A DNA stretch of 64,000 nt from Allomyces arbusculus (Eukaryota; Blastocladiomycota; Blastocladiomycetes; Blastocladiales; Blastocladiaceae). The notes under the pieces are model-generated. The model saw only the letters and a program-made list of their open reading frames with translations. It had not been told where the DNA came from and made no database searches. This document shows positions 20,060 through 30,688 of the stretch, piece after piece. The number at the start of each line of letters is the position of its first letter. Within the stretch, counting starts at the first letter, position 1. Both the position numbers and the translations under genes were made by a program. The stretch lies in NCBI GenBank assembly GCA_027604705.1, contig JADHYV010000055.1:62001-126000 (forward strand), given 5' to 3'.

Positions 20060-21874
20060 TCAATGCTCGCACAGGTTAAAGCGCGGGGTTTCGCGCTCCG
20101 TTTCCCTGTCGGCCGTGGTGCGCTCATCCATCAACTTAAGTCGCAGGGCCTTGGCCTCGTCCAGCGCCATGGCCGACTCGACCTTGGACACGATCAAGTC
20201 GACCATTTCGCGCGGCAGTTCGGCGCCAGCTGCGAGCGGGAACTGGCCTGCTGCCGACCACTCACGCGAAATCCACTCGGCCTGTTGCGGCGGAACCCGC
20301 GACGTCGACACGACCTTGTCCCCAGCAGGCGAACTCGGATCAACAAGGAAGAATGCGACAATCTTGCGATGGCCCGGGCGCGTCGGATCCTTAAGCTCGA
20401 ACGGCGCCACCTGGTGTTGGTAGAGGTTTGGGAACGCAACGAGTCGGCCTTGCTTCGCGGTAATATACCCGCAGTATTGCATGAGCGGCCCGTGGTTGTA
20501 GAGGCCATACGCGAGCTTGATCCCGCGATTGTCCGACTGCTCGTACGTGGGCGGCTGGACTCCCGTGCGGAAATGCAGCTTCGAGTCGGTAATGTTTTCC
20601 ACATCCCAATAGTAAATGGCCGTGGCGATAATCGACTCGTTGAGCATGCCCTCGATATGCCACGATCCGCCCGGGTACTTTGGGTTGTCGACCGTCAGAT
20701 GGATGTTGGCAAGCTTGGTGATCACCTTCAGCGTGCGGCCACGCAGGGAGTACGGCGTGAACGCATTGCCCTCGACATCGTACTCGGCGGGCGGGTCCGG
20801 AATGACCGGGACACGGTTCTCGAACCAGTCGTCCCACGACTCGTACTTGCGTTCCGGCTTGGCCGCGAAAACGCTACCCATGCTCGTCAACTCAGCATTA
20901 GCAGGGTTCGTCTCTTCGAGACCCTTCTCGTCGCCATTCTCGTGCTTGTCGTCGGCGTCCTCATCCTCGTCCTCCTCTTCGCTGGTAACGCACTCTTCAT
21001 CCTCTTCCTCGCTCTCATATTCTTCATACCAGTCTTCCGGGTCCGGTTTAATGCGCAGCGGCGTCGGCGTCTCGAGACGCCCAAGAACCTGCTCAAGCAG
21101 CGGCACGGCGCACTCGAAAATGCGCGCGAGCGTCGCATACAGCGGCATGTGCGTCTCCGGGTGCAGATTGTTGATGTACGATCGGATCACGACCTTGCCG
21201 TCCTCGCCCACCTCGAAATCAGACGGCAACCACTGAAACCGCTCTGACATGAACGTGGTGCGAGGCGCGGTCACGGGCTCGCCGCCGCTCATGAACTTGT
21301 ACCAGTCGTCAACGCTGGGCATGGGCGCGTCGAGCACGCGTGAACGGCCGTAGACGAGCGGGTAGAGCGACGGGTGGACAAGATCGAGCACCTGGTTGTT
21401 GGATCGCGGGTGCCAGTCCTTTTGCGTGTTGGGCACGTTTTCGAGCAGATCAAAGACTTGTTGCGCGAGCAACTGGCACATCTCGTCGCTCACGGCCTTG
21501 TCGCCTACAAAGACACCGTCGGGCCCGCCCATGGTCGACAGATGCTCGGCCTGCCAAGCGAGTTCCTTGAGCACATATTGAAAGTCGGCGCCGGGCATGG
21601 CGCCCAGTGGCTCCCCAACACGTTTGCGAGTGCCTGGCTTGTATCCTGTCCACTTCTCATTGACAACATGCTTCTCGAGATGGGCAGTCCAACGCGTGCG
21701 AATCTCGTCCTGCTTCCACTTGCGAGCCCAATCAAGCTTGTCGCGAATGCTGTTCAAGAACTCGCCCATGCGTTGCTCGCGGCGCGTGCGGGGCTGGTAG
21801 AGCACGTCGCCAGCATCATTCACGAACGGAAGCGGCAGGTTCTTCTTAGGCTTGGTGGCGAGCTCTTGCGACAT
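20060..21874 (-). CDS. DUF4246 family protein, oxygenase-like
   Basis: Single exon of 604 aa from ATG 21874; an in-frame ATG at 21994 is less likely because the added residues look non-coding. The DUF4246 family is common in fungi and uncharacterised. The N-terminus is charged (LDWARKWKQDEIRTRW), the middle has an acidic Glu/Asp stretch (about residues 265-300), and the C-terminal 200 residues form the conserved core. That core contains GGSWHIEGMLNE (His near 406 and Glu), LVAFPNLYQHQVAPF (His near 487) and PGHRKIVAFFLVDP (Arg near 503). The spacing HxE...His...Arg resembles the 2-oxoglutarate/Fe(II) double-stranded beta-helix, so an Fe(II) dioxygenase fold is plausible but inferred. A truncated copy of this core is fused to an F-box-like head at 2.6-3.7 kb. 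Confidence 0.82.
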   Translation of the reverse strand: MSQELATKPKKNLPLPFVNDAGDVLYQPRTRREQRMGEFLNSIRDKLDWARKWKQDEIRTRWTAHLEKHVVNEKWTGYKPGTRKRVGEPLGAMPGADFQYVLKELAWQAEHLSTMGGPDGVFVGDKAVSDEMCQLLAQQVFDLLENVPNTQKDWHPRSNNQVLDLVHPSLYPLVYGRSRVLDAPMPSVDDWYKFMSGGEPVTAPRTTFMSERFQWLPSDFEVGEDGKVVIRSYINNLHPETHMPLYATLARIFECAVPLLEQVLGRLETPTPLRIKPDPEDWYEEYESEEEDEECVTSEEEDEDEDADDKHENGDEKGLEETNPANAELTSMGSVFAAKPERKYESWDDWFENRVPVIPDPPAEYDVEGNAFTPYSLRGRTLKVITKLANIHLTVDNPKYPGGSWHIEGMLNESIIATAIYYWDVENITDSKLHFRTGVQPPTYEQSDNRGIKLAYGLYNHGPLMQYCGYITAKQGRLVAFPNLYQHQVAPFELKDPTRPGHRKIVAFFLVDPSSPAGDKVVSTSRVPPQQAEWISREWSAAGQFPLAAGAELPREMVDLIVSKVESAMALDEAKALRLKLMDERTTADRETERETPRFNLCEH

Positions 21875-24201
21875 GATGCGTGCTGGCTGAGTTTGAGGAG
21901 CGTGGGTGGAATTGCAGGCGAAGTCCAGTGTTCTTGTTGCTGAGTAAAGATCGCTACGGACCGGCTGATGAAAGATGAGAGGGCGGCGTTTCATTTTCTG
22001 TTGGCGAACTTCAGATCATGAGCGCTGGCGGATGTGCTTGGGGACTCACTTGATCAAGTCATCCCACGCGTCATTCATGACCAGGGACCTGCGCTGATCT
22101 TTGTGTGCGTGACGGGAGTTCCCTGGCGTGAAGCGGCGGTCAATATCACTGCCAATCGCGCCAACACCTCGATTCATTCAAAGATTCAAGAAGCAAAGCA
22201 TGCTGACTGACCCATTGCTACCGACAAATACATATGATGTCCTAAGAGGATCGCGATCCAGTTTGCATGAATTGGATTGGCACGATGGTGCGCCTATGTT
22301 CCGGCAATGTTGGTCCTCTCACCCACGGCATATCCTCATGGTTGCTGAGCCGCTGAAGAGCGGCCGTTTTGTCGGACGTGTGGACACAATGAAGGTCTGG
22401 TGCGGTGTTGCGGCAAACACCTAAAATGATTGGAAAGAGCGCTGGTGAGCGAAAAGCTATGGAGACGGCAATTTCGGAGAGGAAGAAACGCATACATTCG
22501 ACTTCACCTGGTCTCTTGGTAAGACCTGCTCAGTATTGAAAGTGGTCGTGTTCTGGGTCGCATTTTCGCGCTGGCCGAGGTGTCCCAATCGAAAACAAGT
22601 GGCCGGTGGATAATGCAGCACACCTCCTTTTCCGTCTCTTGGGCAAAGGATGAACGTGAAAAATGAGTCGGTGGCAAGAACGGCGCAATAATCCCGCACC
22701 CAACATGATGGCCTGCATGCAACGCAGCATCAGCTGAGAGGCCTCGAATGGCCAGAGGGGCGCCGTCTGGTCCAAGACTGGGCTCTGAACAGCATTCCAA
22801 CCGCGCGGCAAGTACTTCGACGAGGTTGGGAATCGCAGGTCCGCCAACAAACGACGAATTGCGAGTTTTGTGCGACTGATTCCTGGATCAGAAAACACCA
22901 CACGGCCAAGCGGGTCATCAAATTCGTTTGCCTGGTTGAGCAAGTGCGTGATTACTACCATCATGTCAATTTGGAAAACTGGTCGCAAGCCATCGCTTGA
23001 CGGCAGTTCGTCAAAGAGCATTGTGTTGGCAACGTAGAAACCCGATTTAGCGCTTGCTGGTCTTGAACCCCCTGCCAGCGGCGGTGCAAGATATAGGAAA
23101 TTTCAGCAGCCATAAGTTGCTTGTTCGAGAGAAGGCTTAGGTTGAGCCATTTAGTGGACATAGTCGCTGCTATCCCAGGCTGGAGCCAGGGCCAGCTATT
23201 CTGGTAGGGCAAGGGAACTCGAACAAAATGGTCGTCATCGCCGATGACACAGCGTGAGTTAAGGTCAAACGAGCTGTCTAATGGCCCACGCGGCTAACCC
23301 TATCCGTTATCGAGCGACATCGCACACTGGAGCGTCAAATCGAGCTATGGCATCCACAACAAGTTGAATCTGCAAGTGTATGGTTATTGGTTGTCTCGCC
23401 AGTTGCCGGGCTGGCAGAATGCGCGAGCTTCAAACGTGAGGAACAACAAATGATGCAGGGGTCTTGACGAGCTTTTCCAAGTCACTTCACGACACAGCAA
23501 TCACTCCAGATCCTCATATAAAGAAAGTCCTCCATTATTGCTCTCCACATACAATTCATTTCTCACCAAAAACCGCTCATTGATGAAGCGTGATGTGTAC
23601 CGTACTCACAACCGGTTTGAACCTTGGTCGCACCACGTTTTGCTCTTTGGATGGTTCGTTCTTGGATGAGAACAATGTCGCAGGACAAAGCGGAGACAGA
23701 TGCTGACAGTGGACACAACCTCCCATACTGGTCTGATTCTTCCAGTCTCGCCAATGCCATCGTGTTCAGTTTGGAAGCGCCAAGTATGGGAACGAACAGA
23801 TGTAGCACCAATGCCAAGATGACGAATGGGGCAGAGGAGATAATACTTTCCGCTGGAAAGTTGCGGCACTCGAACAGACTGGCGAACCTGTTTGAAGCAA
23901 TCAACATCGCCCTCCTTTCTGCAGATCACAATTGGCGACTTAGACAAGCCCTTGACGTCGGAAGTGCGCAGAATGCTGGTTTCTCATACATAGACGAGTG
24001 AAGACGGTTGCCTACTTTATTATGACGTGTGCTCGATGTGAAATACACACTTATCTGCCTGTTTGCTGTTTCACTCGAAGGCTGACGATCTGCAGGGATC
24101 CATGTGCGCCGGCCTGCAAAAAATATTGCACAAGAGGAACGTCCCTTTTCACAGCGCTTCGATACTTCATGACAGACGCCTTTTTGATGGCTTTGTCACG
24201 C
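21875..24201. other. gene-poor stretch, no family recognised
   Basis: About 2.3 kb, AT-richer than the neighbouring genes. The longest minus-strand frame (22530-23021, starting MLFDELPSSDGLRPVFQIDM) and shorter frames at 23.6-24.0 kb show no motif I recognise and no splice continuity, so I do not call them genes. They could be relics of further family members. Confidence 0.4.
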
Positions 24202-25929
24202 TCAACCACTCGGCAAGCCCGCTGGCTCCATCCACCATGAGCGGCTGCCCGCCCTCGCCATTGGCACTAGCATCTCGAGCCGAGACCAAGCCAAACTGAT
24301 CGGGCTTGGTGAGAGACTCGCAAACCATGAACCGTCTCGCTTGAAGTCGTCCTTCGACAACGGAGCAATCGGCACATGGCCATGAGCAATCAGGCGCGGC
24401 ACAATGACATCTTGGAACCGTAACACCGGACTGAACCACACCAGTGCGGACCCGACAACGATCATGCCCACAATCGCAATGAGAAGTGCGTCCACTGGGC
24501 AGGCAAGCGTTGCCGTCGCACCAGCGAGCCAACCCGGGACAGCGACCAATGTGAACTCGCCAACCCCTGCAGCCGCTCGGTCAATAGCCATGCACACCGT
24601 GGTCACGTCCTGACCCACGACCGCCGACGGTTGCCGCTGATAGTACCGCGTCGTGTATGGAGCCGTTGCGTACGTTTTAATGACGGCAGGCCGCAGATTC
24701 ACGTCTTCGTCGATCATGCCGTTTTCCCAACTTCAGCGTATATGGTTGCATAGTCACGTTGGGCGACAACTCATCGGCTGCCACACTCAACTCGTCACGA
24801 GCACTGACCTCAGACAGGGTGCACAGGCCCTGTTGGAGCCGCGTCAGGTCCTTGACGCTTGCCTGCCACACGACTTGGTTGATGGCGCGCTTTGTGAGCT
24901 CAGTCCATGGAAACTCCGAGCTCGCAAAAACTGGGGCGAGGACCATGTGTGTGCTTTCTGTCACGTTGCGCGCCGACGCCAAAAACGTCGTCATCGTGCC
25001 AAAATTCGAGGTTTTCGGCTTCACGGCCATGTAAAGAAACTTGCGGTTGCGGTACGTTGCAAGTGTACAAAAAGATTGCTGGAACCGCAAACCATTGATG
25101 CTAATGGCGAGGTAGTTGAGCGGTCCACGGACCGGGTCCTGCATGCTCGTCGATGCGCCTGCACTCGTCGTCACGGCCAAATAACTCTCGTTTGCGGCAG
25201 CGGGGGCGTGGACCAAGACAACACGCTTCGCCGTCCCCGGCCGCCCGTACTCGTCAAACCAATGTGCGATCGATATGGCGCCAGATGGTGCTTGACCACT
25301 CACCCCGCCCCACTCAAGCTCCGTCACGTCCGTCACAAATGCGCCGGGACCCGCAACGGCACTGCTCAGGTAGACTCGTGCCAAGTCGCCACCGAAAAAT
25401 ACCGACTCCACAAATGCCGGTTTGAGTGGAATGGGAGCGTCCGCCGATGCCCGCCACTGGAGTGCGCGGCCCTCGGCCGTGGTCTTGGACAAATCAAAGA
25501 CGCTTTGCAAACTCGTGATGAGCGCGCTGCATCCGGCGCCGTGATCCAGCTCAGCAAACGTATCAGCACGGCACCCTGAAGCAATCGCCGAGACGTTGCG
25601 CTTGTCCCAACAAATCCAGGCACCGAGAAGAAGTAGAGCGTCGACAGAAACGAGCTTGCGAGCGACAGGACCCAGAGCACAAGGACAACAAGTACAACAC
25701 GAAACGCCATGTGCGTGCGTAATCGTTTGCGGCTCAGGAACGACAGCGGCCCAAGCGCTGACACAACGAGTAAAGCGCGGCGGTACTGCATCTTGTCGAG
25801 AAAAACGATGATAAGCTGCTTGAGCAACGCCACGAAGAGCGTCTCGGTCACTGTGAGCAGCGCCGCAGTTGCAGCCTGTGATAGATAGATGTACGCCATA
25901 CAATTGGACGACAGCTGACAGCGGTGCAA
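24202..25929 (-). CDS. orphan multi-pass membrane protein with large luminal domain, frame not continuous
   Basis: Three minus-strand segments read in order look like one protein. The N-terminal part (25929 to about 25590) has hydrophobic helices (ALLKQLIIVFLDK; VVLVVLVLWVLSLASSFLST). The middle (about 25600-24740) is a soluble region of about 280 residues with possible N-glycosylation sites (NES, NVT) and FAELDHGAGCSALITSLQSV near its start. The C-terminal part (24717-24202) has another helix (LLIAIVGMIVVGSALVWF) and a charged tail. The frame changes near 25590 and near 24735. The first change could be an intron ending TTCAG before GGTGCC; the second looks like a one-base shift. It is either a spliced gene I could not resolve or a young pseudogene. 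I recognise no family. Confidence 0.4.
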
Positions 25930-26840
25930 TAAGTATGTCGGGGGGATCGTAACTTGGGGCCGAAATGAATATCAATTTCTCGTCGTCGTTGTCATGGAGT
26001 GAACAGAAATGAAGGATCGCCACCCCAGGGTGAACGTGTGGCAGTGGCAGGAGAGAGGCTGCCAGCAACCGGCCAGGAGCGCGTTTGTATATCAAGCTCA
26101 TCGTTGGGAAGTGTGTGTCAACACAAAACGTTTGCGTTGATGTGCACGGGGTCACACGATGTGGGCGTGGAAGGACTTGAAAGGACGTGTTGGTGTTGGT
26201 TGTTCATCAAGTGACGTGCAAGGGCCAGGGAGAGGGACCAAGGTTGGCATTCCAAAGGTTTGGTTTGCACCATGGGGCTCGGCTCGCTGCGTTTCTGGCA
26301 GATTTGCCTCGAGAATTAGAAATACTCAAACCATAGGGGTTGATTGACTTTCAGTTTTGCTGGAAATAGGTTTGACCCTTTGGTATCAGTTGTCACCATG
26401 GAGATTCTCTAATAATAAGCTCGTTTCGCGCCAGTCTGCAACGATGCGATCACATCATGACATCGCGCCCAAGCCTAACAACAAACCGCTCCGCCATCAA
26501 ATGTGAAATATTGTCCGCGCACGGGCTGCATCGAAGGGATTGAGCCTGCGACATCAAACGTGTAGACATAGGGACGCTGACATGAAGAAAACCTGGTTTC
26601 CATTCCTGCATCAATCCACTTCAGCAGAGCCTTGACTGCATCCCCGCCCTCTTCGCGCGATCATGGCGCCCTGGCCCCAAACGCCCGCCCAAACATCGGT
26701 GTGTCCACCCCACCATCCCTTTGATCAAGTTTCCGCTCAACATTACCATGGTCGCCATTGGCCAAGTCATAATATTCGCGTAACGCCGCCGTCAGCTCGG
26801 TCTTCGGCCAAATAAGCAAAGCCTGCTGCAGCTTGAGCCG
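25930..26840. other. intergenic, nothing recognised
   Basis: About 0.9 kb between the orphan membrane protein and LRR relic copy 4. No gene or repeat could be supported. Confidence 0.45.
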
Positions 26841-27480
26841 TCAATAGTTGCAATGCTTGGGCAGGAACATGAACAGCGCTGACGCAATTAATAAGAGCAC
26901 TTGGTCATCCACGACCAGGGCCTGTACGCTTCGTGGTAAAGCACGAACCCACAGCGTGTGGTCGGCCGTCCCGCTGAATTCGAAGTTGCCCTCGATGCTC
27001 AGGACGCGGAAGTGGAGAGGCAGCGGGATGGGTAGTTCCGTCAATTGGTTGGAACCCAAGTCAAGGGTGTGCAGGCTCGGCGGCCAAAGAGCCGTGCAGG
27101 GAATAAGATGCTGTGTCGTGAGCTGGTTGTTGTAAATTGGCAACTTCGGGCTCCTCGATCAAGCTCTCGCCAATTTTCTCAGCCGAAGCCATGACATTGA
27201 GCGTGCCAACCGTGTCAGGCATGACTGCGGCAATGCGCTGCAGCGCAGCACCCTCCTCGTCACAGCGCATGCGCAATTGCAGAACGAGCTCGTGCATGCC
27301 CATGCGCGGCGGGCGGGCAACATACCGCAGGAAAGTTGAGCGAGCTCAAGGAGCAATGGCGGAACGCTTCGCCCAGCAACTTTGAAGTCTCGGCCGACAC
27401 AAAAAAATTGAAGACCGTGAGGCACGGCAAGTGCGGCGGCAGCGCAACACAATCTGATCAAGCAAGAAGTCCCTGGCAGA
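26841..27480 (-). pseudogene. leucine-rich-repeat relic, copy 4
   Basis: The upstream part (27303-27061) reads MGMHELVLQLRMRCDEEGAA then IAAVMPDTVGTLNVMA, the family block also seen at 16.9 and 18.1 kb. The downstream part (27143-26841) reads PPSLHTLDLGSNQLTELPIP, LHFRVLSIEGN and TLWVRALPRSVQALVV, the closing LRR block. A weaker match (LPCLTVFNFFVS) lies upstream at about 27.4 kb. The blocks are in different frames and the head and end are missing, so this is a relic. Confidence 0.55.
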
Positions 27481-27799
27481 CCCTAGCTAATGCAACAGGA
27501 TCTTCCAGAACCACGCTTGAACCGTTTGACGAGGTGAAGCGGACCTGGTGGCAGCCGCTCAAGTGCAGAGAGCCTGTGCAAGAATTGAAAGTTAACCGCG
27601 TGGTGAGCCAAGAACATACACGACGAAAAGAAGAAGCATTTTCAGCATCTTTCTCACGGCAGTTCTTCGTGCTTGACTAACAGAAAACGCCAAAGGCTTA
27701 TACTTCACGACGCTGTCCAAACCATTTGTTGACACAATGTCAAATGCATCACGGGCATTACGAAGCAGTTGGGCGTGAGATGTCTACAAATTGCTCAAA

Positions 27800-28880
27800 T
27801 GCAGCACCTGAAGCCGCCAATGCCGCGGTCGTTCTGGGAAATGAGCAAGCAGAGCAGCGAGCATGGCCACCTTCGTATCAGTGCCGGGCGGGAGCGTGAG
27901 GCTCTGCAATGACCGCGGAAGAGCACGCGCAAATTAATCGATCTTGGCCGTCGTGCAAGTGTGGAACATCAAGTGCCCACCAATGTCAAGAGAGTTCAGT
28001 TTGGGCGGCAGTGGCGTGGGAACTGACGTGAGTTGGTTCCCAAGTAGATCACGATGCCGGAACCCTGGCGGCCAGGCACAAGAGACAAAGAGCAGGTCCG
28101 CCAACTCGTTTTCACGGAACATGAGCATCTGGAGCGAGGCGGCAGGTTTGGAAACAAGTAGCCCGCAAAATCACCGACTTCAAATGGGCCGCACGAGGAC
28201 AGATCGAGTGAAACAAGACGCTTTGGGAGCATTGAGCCGAGATCGGGCAAGAAGCGGGTCAGACTCATGTACTGATGCGCGGTCAGATGCACCAGGTGGG
28301 TGTAGAGCTGCAGTTGATCGAGTAAGTGTCGGCAGCGACAGAGTGAGCCGATGCAACTTGAGCAGAAGAAACCCGAAATCATGAGTCACAAATTGATACG
28401 GGTCAGGTCCTTGATTAGGCTCGTTCTGATCGTCAAAGTCGTCGTAGGCGACAATGCCGAGGATCTCCTCCTCGTTGGGAAACTGGTCGCTCATCTTTTT
28501 GAGTGCCGCGAACGCCGAGTTCGTCACGGTGTTCAAATTGAGCGTTAACTCGCGCATTCCAGTCCTGAGCAATTCTGAGACGACTTGATCGATCCCATCA
28601 GCCAAGAATCCCGTTTACCGCAGCTCTTTGAGAGTGGATAGGTGTGGGAGACCCTTGACAAGTCCATTCATGATGCGCAAATGCGGCTTTGGTGAATCAA
28701 CGTTCAATTCGACGAAGACATCGAGCTCGGCAAGTGACGACGGCAGGCGCGTCTCAAGTAAGAGACCGAGCAAGTGATCACTATGCGGGTCGGAAATTGA
28801 CAGCGCGCGCAACGACGACGGGAGCGCGCCATCAAAAAATGCGTCCCGCCAACGTAGAGATTGTCGAGTACAAGCCGTTC
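27800..28880 (-). pseudogene. leucine-rich-repeat relic, copy 5
   Basis: The order on the minus strand follows the family. LRR-like ALPSSLRALSISDPHSDHLL and RLPSSLAELDVFVELNVDS come first. ADGIDQVVSELLRTGMRELT and FAALKKMSDQFPNEEEILGI, with acidic AYDDFDDQNEPN, come next. After them are LPKRLVSLDLSSCGPFEVGD, PPGFRHRDLLGNQLTSVPTP, PPKLNSLDIGGHLMFH and RALPRSLQSLTLPPGTDTK. A stop interrupts the frame after LSTLKELR, and at least two frame changes follow. It lies just upstream of copy 4 on the same strand, so the two are tandem duplicates. Weaker LRR-like sequence continues to about 29.27 kb. Confidence 0.58.
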
Positions 28881-29299
28881 GACCGTGGTTGGCAACTATG
28901 GGAGCGACGCTTCTTCGACTTCAACGAGGCCAAACGTGACAAAGCGACACTGCGGCAGGATCATGGAAAACACGCCCAACTCCTCTTCGTCGTCACCGTT
29001 GAGAGTGTACCATCAAATCTGGGTCGCTGGAACGGGCAAGAGGGACAGGTTACGCGAGGCCTGGGCAAAACGTGGGGCATCCAAGGTATCGAGATCGATG
29101 CGGGCCCGGTTTGGCGTGCGTGGTGGCAAAACGAGGTACCACGGCGGGCCAACGTAAACTTGGCCGTCAAGTCCATGGCTTGCAGTGATATCGTGAGACT
29201 CTCCAGAACAAGCTCGAGCGGGTTATCAGGTTTGGCGCGACTGCAAAAGTTGTCGCCTGTCTTCGGCATCCAGCATCATCGTGCACATGATCAAGACCG

Positions 29300-30420
29300 A
29301 ATGCATGATGTGGATGAGTCAAGTTATGACATGACAGTCTGGAACTTAATTGATCGACAAACAACCATGCCAACGTCGATGTCGTGGAAAAAACAAACAA
29401 CGCTGCGGTGGGCCAAACGCCCCAGGAACCGCAGGGCACTGCGCCAACAGAACACGGACGCGACCAGTGACGTGAGGACCAAGGTCAATTCGAGTGCAAG
29501 GAGCACAACTCGGCGGGCCCATCTGACTTATGATCGCCGGTTCGGGTGCAGGTGGGAGGCACGGTAGGGAACAGGGAACAGCAGAGCAGGAAGAGAAACA
29601 AGGAAAACAACCGGATGGAATATCAGAGCACAAATAGGGAAAAAATTGGCAAAGTTTAAACAAAGCAAATGCAACGGCAAAATGATTGGTGCGGTGCGCA
29701 CGGAACTGAGTGGGATACGGCTTCGACAAGCGCCACATAACGAGCGTGTGGAACCGGCGGTGTGGACGATGGCGCGCGCTCGGGAGTAACGGGGCGGGAA
29801 GCGCTCGGTCAAGGAGCGTCGTGGTCGGGTCGGTTCACGTCGCCGTGTCGCACGTGGAGCCGTCGGTGCAGGTGCACAGGTCGTGGGTGCAGCAGTGCGG
29901 GTCGTGGAGGAGCATGAACGCAGGCTGACTGTTGGTCGTGATGCGGGTTGAGCATAGTGGGCGGAGTCGGCGTTGGAATGCAGCCAGTTGATGGTCATGG
30001 CGGGTGTTGCAGCGGTCGTGGAAGTCGGGTGCAGATCGTGGACGAGCACGAGCCGAAAGCAGGCAGGTGGTGCAGCCAGGCGGGGAGTCGAACCGCGGAC
30101 CGACGCGCTCTGGCGGATCTGGCATGGCCAGCAACCAATGAGTGATACGAACAAGCACGAACACGCACGACAGAAACACGGCGTGCAACTGGCCCCGACA
30201 GCGGGAATCCTGCTAGAATTCGTCAGCTTGCTGGCGCTGGCAACAAGGGCAATCACGTCGTATATTGTGAAGTTCTTGGGTGGAAAGGAAATGTTTGGGG
30301 CGAAAATCGCGAAAAACATGAGCAGAATGCAACTGTGATTTTGTTGGCTGAAGCACCTCACGACTAGCGAAGCAGACCGCCTGCTGAGCAAGCCCCTGGG
30401 TGCTCTTGTGTCTGGGAGGC
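29300..30420. other. low-complexity intergenic stretch
   Basis: No gene is supported. The part from about 29.83 to 30.1 kb is rich in GTCGTGG and GTGCAG words. It contains two imperfect copies, about 120 bp apart, of a segment like GTGCAG-N-CGTGGAgGAGCA ending in GCAGGC. A minus-strand frame of 287 codons crosses this stretch but has the composition of read-through. A tRNA-like T-loop near 30.09 kb was considered and rejected. Confidence 0.4.
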
Positions 30421-30424
30421 CATT

Positions 30425-30535
30425 GAGCAGTTGCCCCTGACCGGCATGCGTGAGCTAAGCCTGGACCTGCTCATTGCCAGCGAGAGCGAGCATGGAGCAA
30501 TGCACCAACTGGTTGACAGGGTGCCCAGTTTCAGC
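30425..30535 (+). pseudogene. short leucine-rich-repeat relic, copy 6
   Basis: About 35 residues (LPLTGMRELSLDLLIASESE then HGAMHQLVDRVPS) match the family block LLRTGMRELTLNLN / FAALKKMSDQFP of copy 5. It is on the opposite strand to copies 4 and 5 and immediately upstream of the hypothetical gene at 30689, with which its frame is continuous by chance. Nothing else of the LRR gene remains. Confidence 0.45.
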
Positions 30536-30688
30536 ACTTGCCGGCCAACGAATTACGACTCACAGCCATTGAAAGTCCAGATTCCAAGCTTGCGCGGCCA
30601 GTTTGCAAATTTGCGACGTTGCAAGTCGATTCCCCACAAGGCGACAAGGATCCGACGTCAAGGATTGCCATTTGCAGTCAGCGTTACC

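Noticed and set aside
20063-21247. 394-codon plus-strand frame opposite the DUF4246 gene
   Set aside because: It is antisense to a gene with a recognised conserved core, and its Arg/Val composition is typical of antisense frames in GC-rich DNA.
24653-25579. 308-codon plus-strand frame at 24.7-25.6 kb
   Set aside because: It lacks any motif and is Arg/His-rich. The minus strand has helices and a coherent domain order instead.
30061-30140. tRNA-like T-loop (GGTTCGACTCC on the minus strand)
   Set aside because: The T-stem has a mismatch, no complementary acceptor 5' strand lies at the right distance, and no anticodon arm folds. It is probably chance in GC-rich sequence.
29528-30391. 287-codon minus-strand frame
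   Set aside because: Its composition is a mixture of Arg/Ser/Thr runs with no domain or conserved block, and it crosses a low-complexity word-rich stretch.
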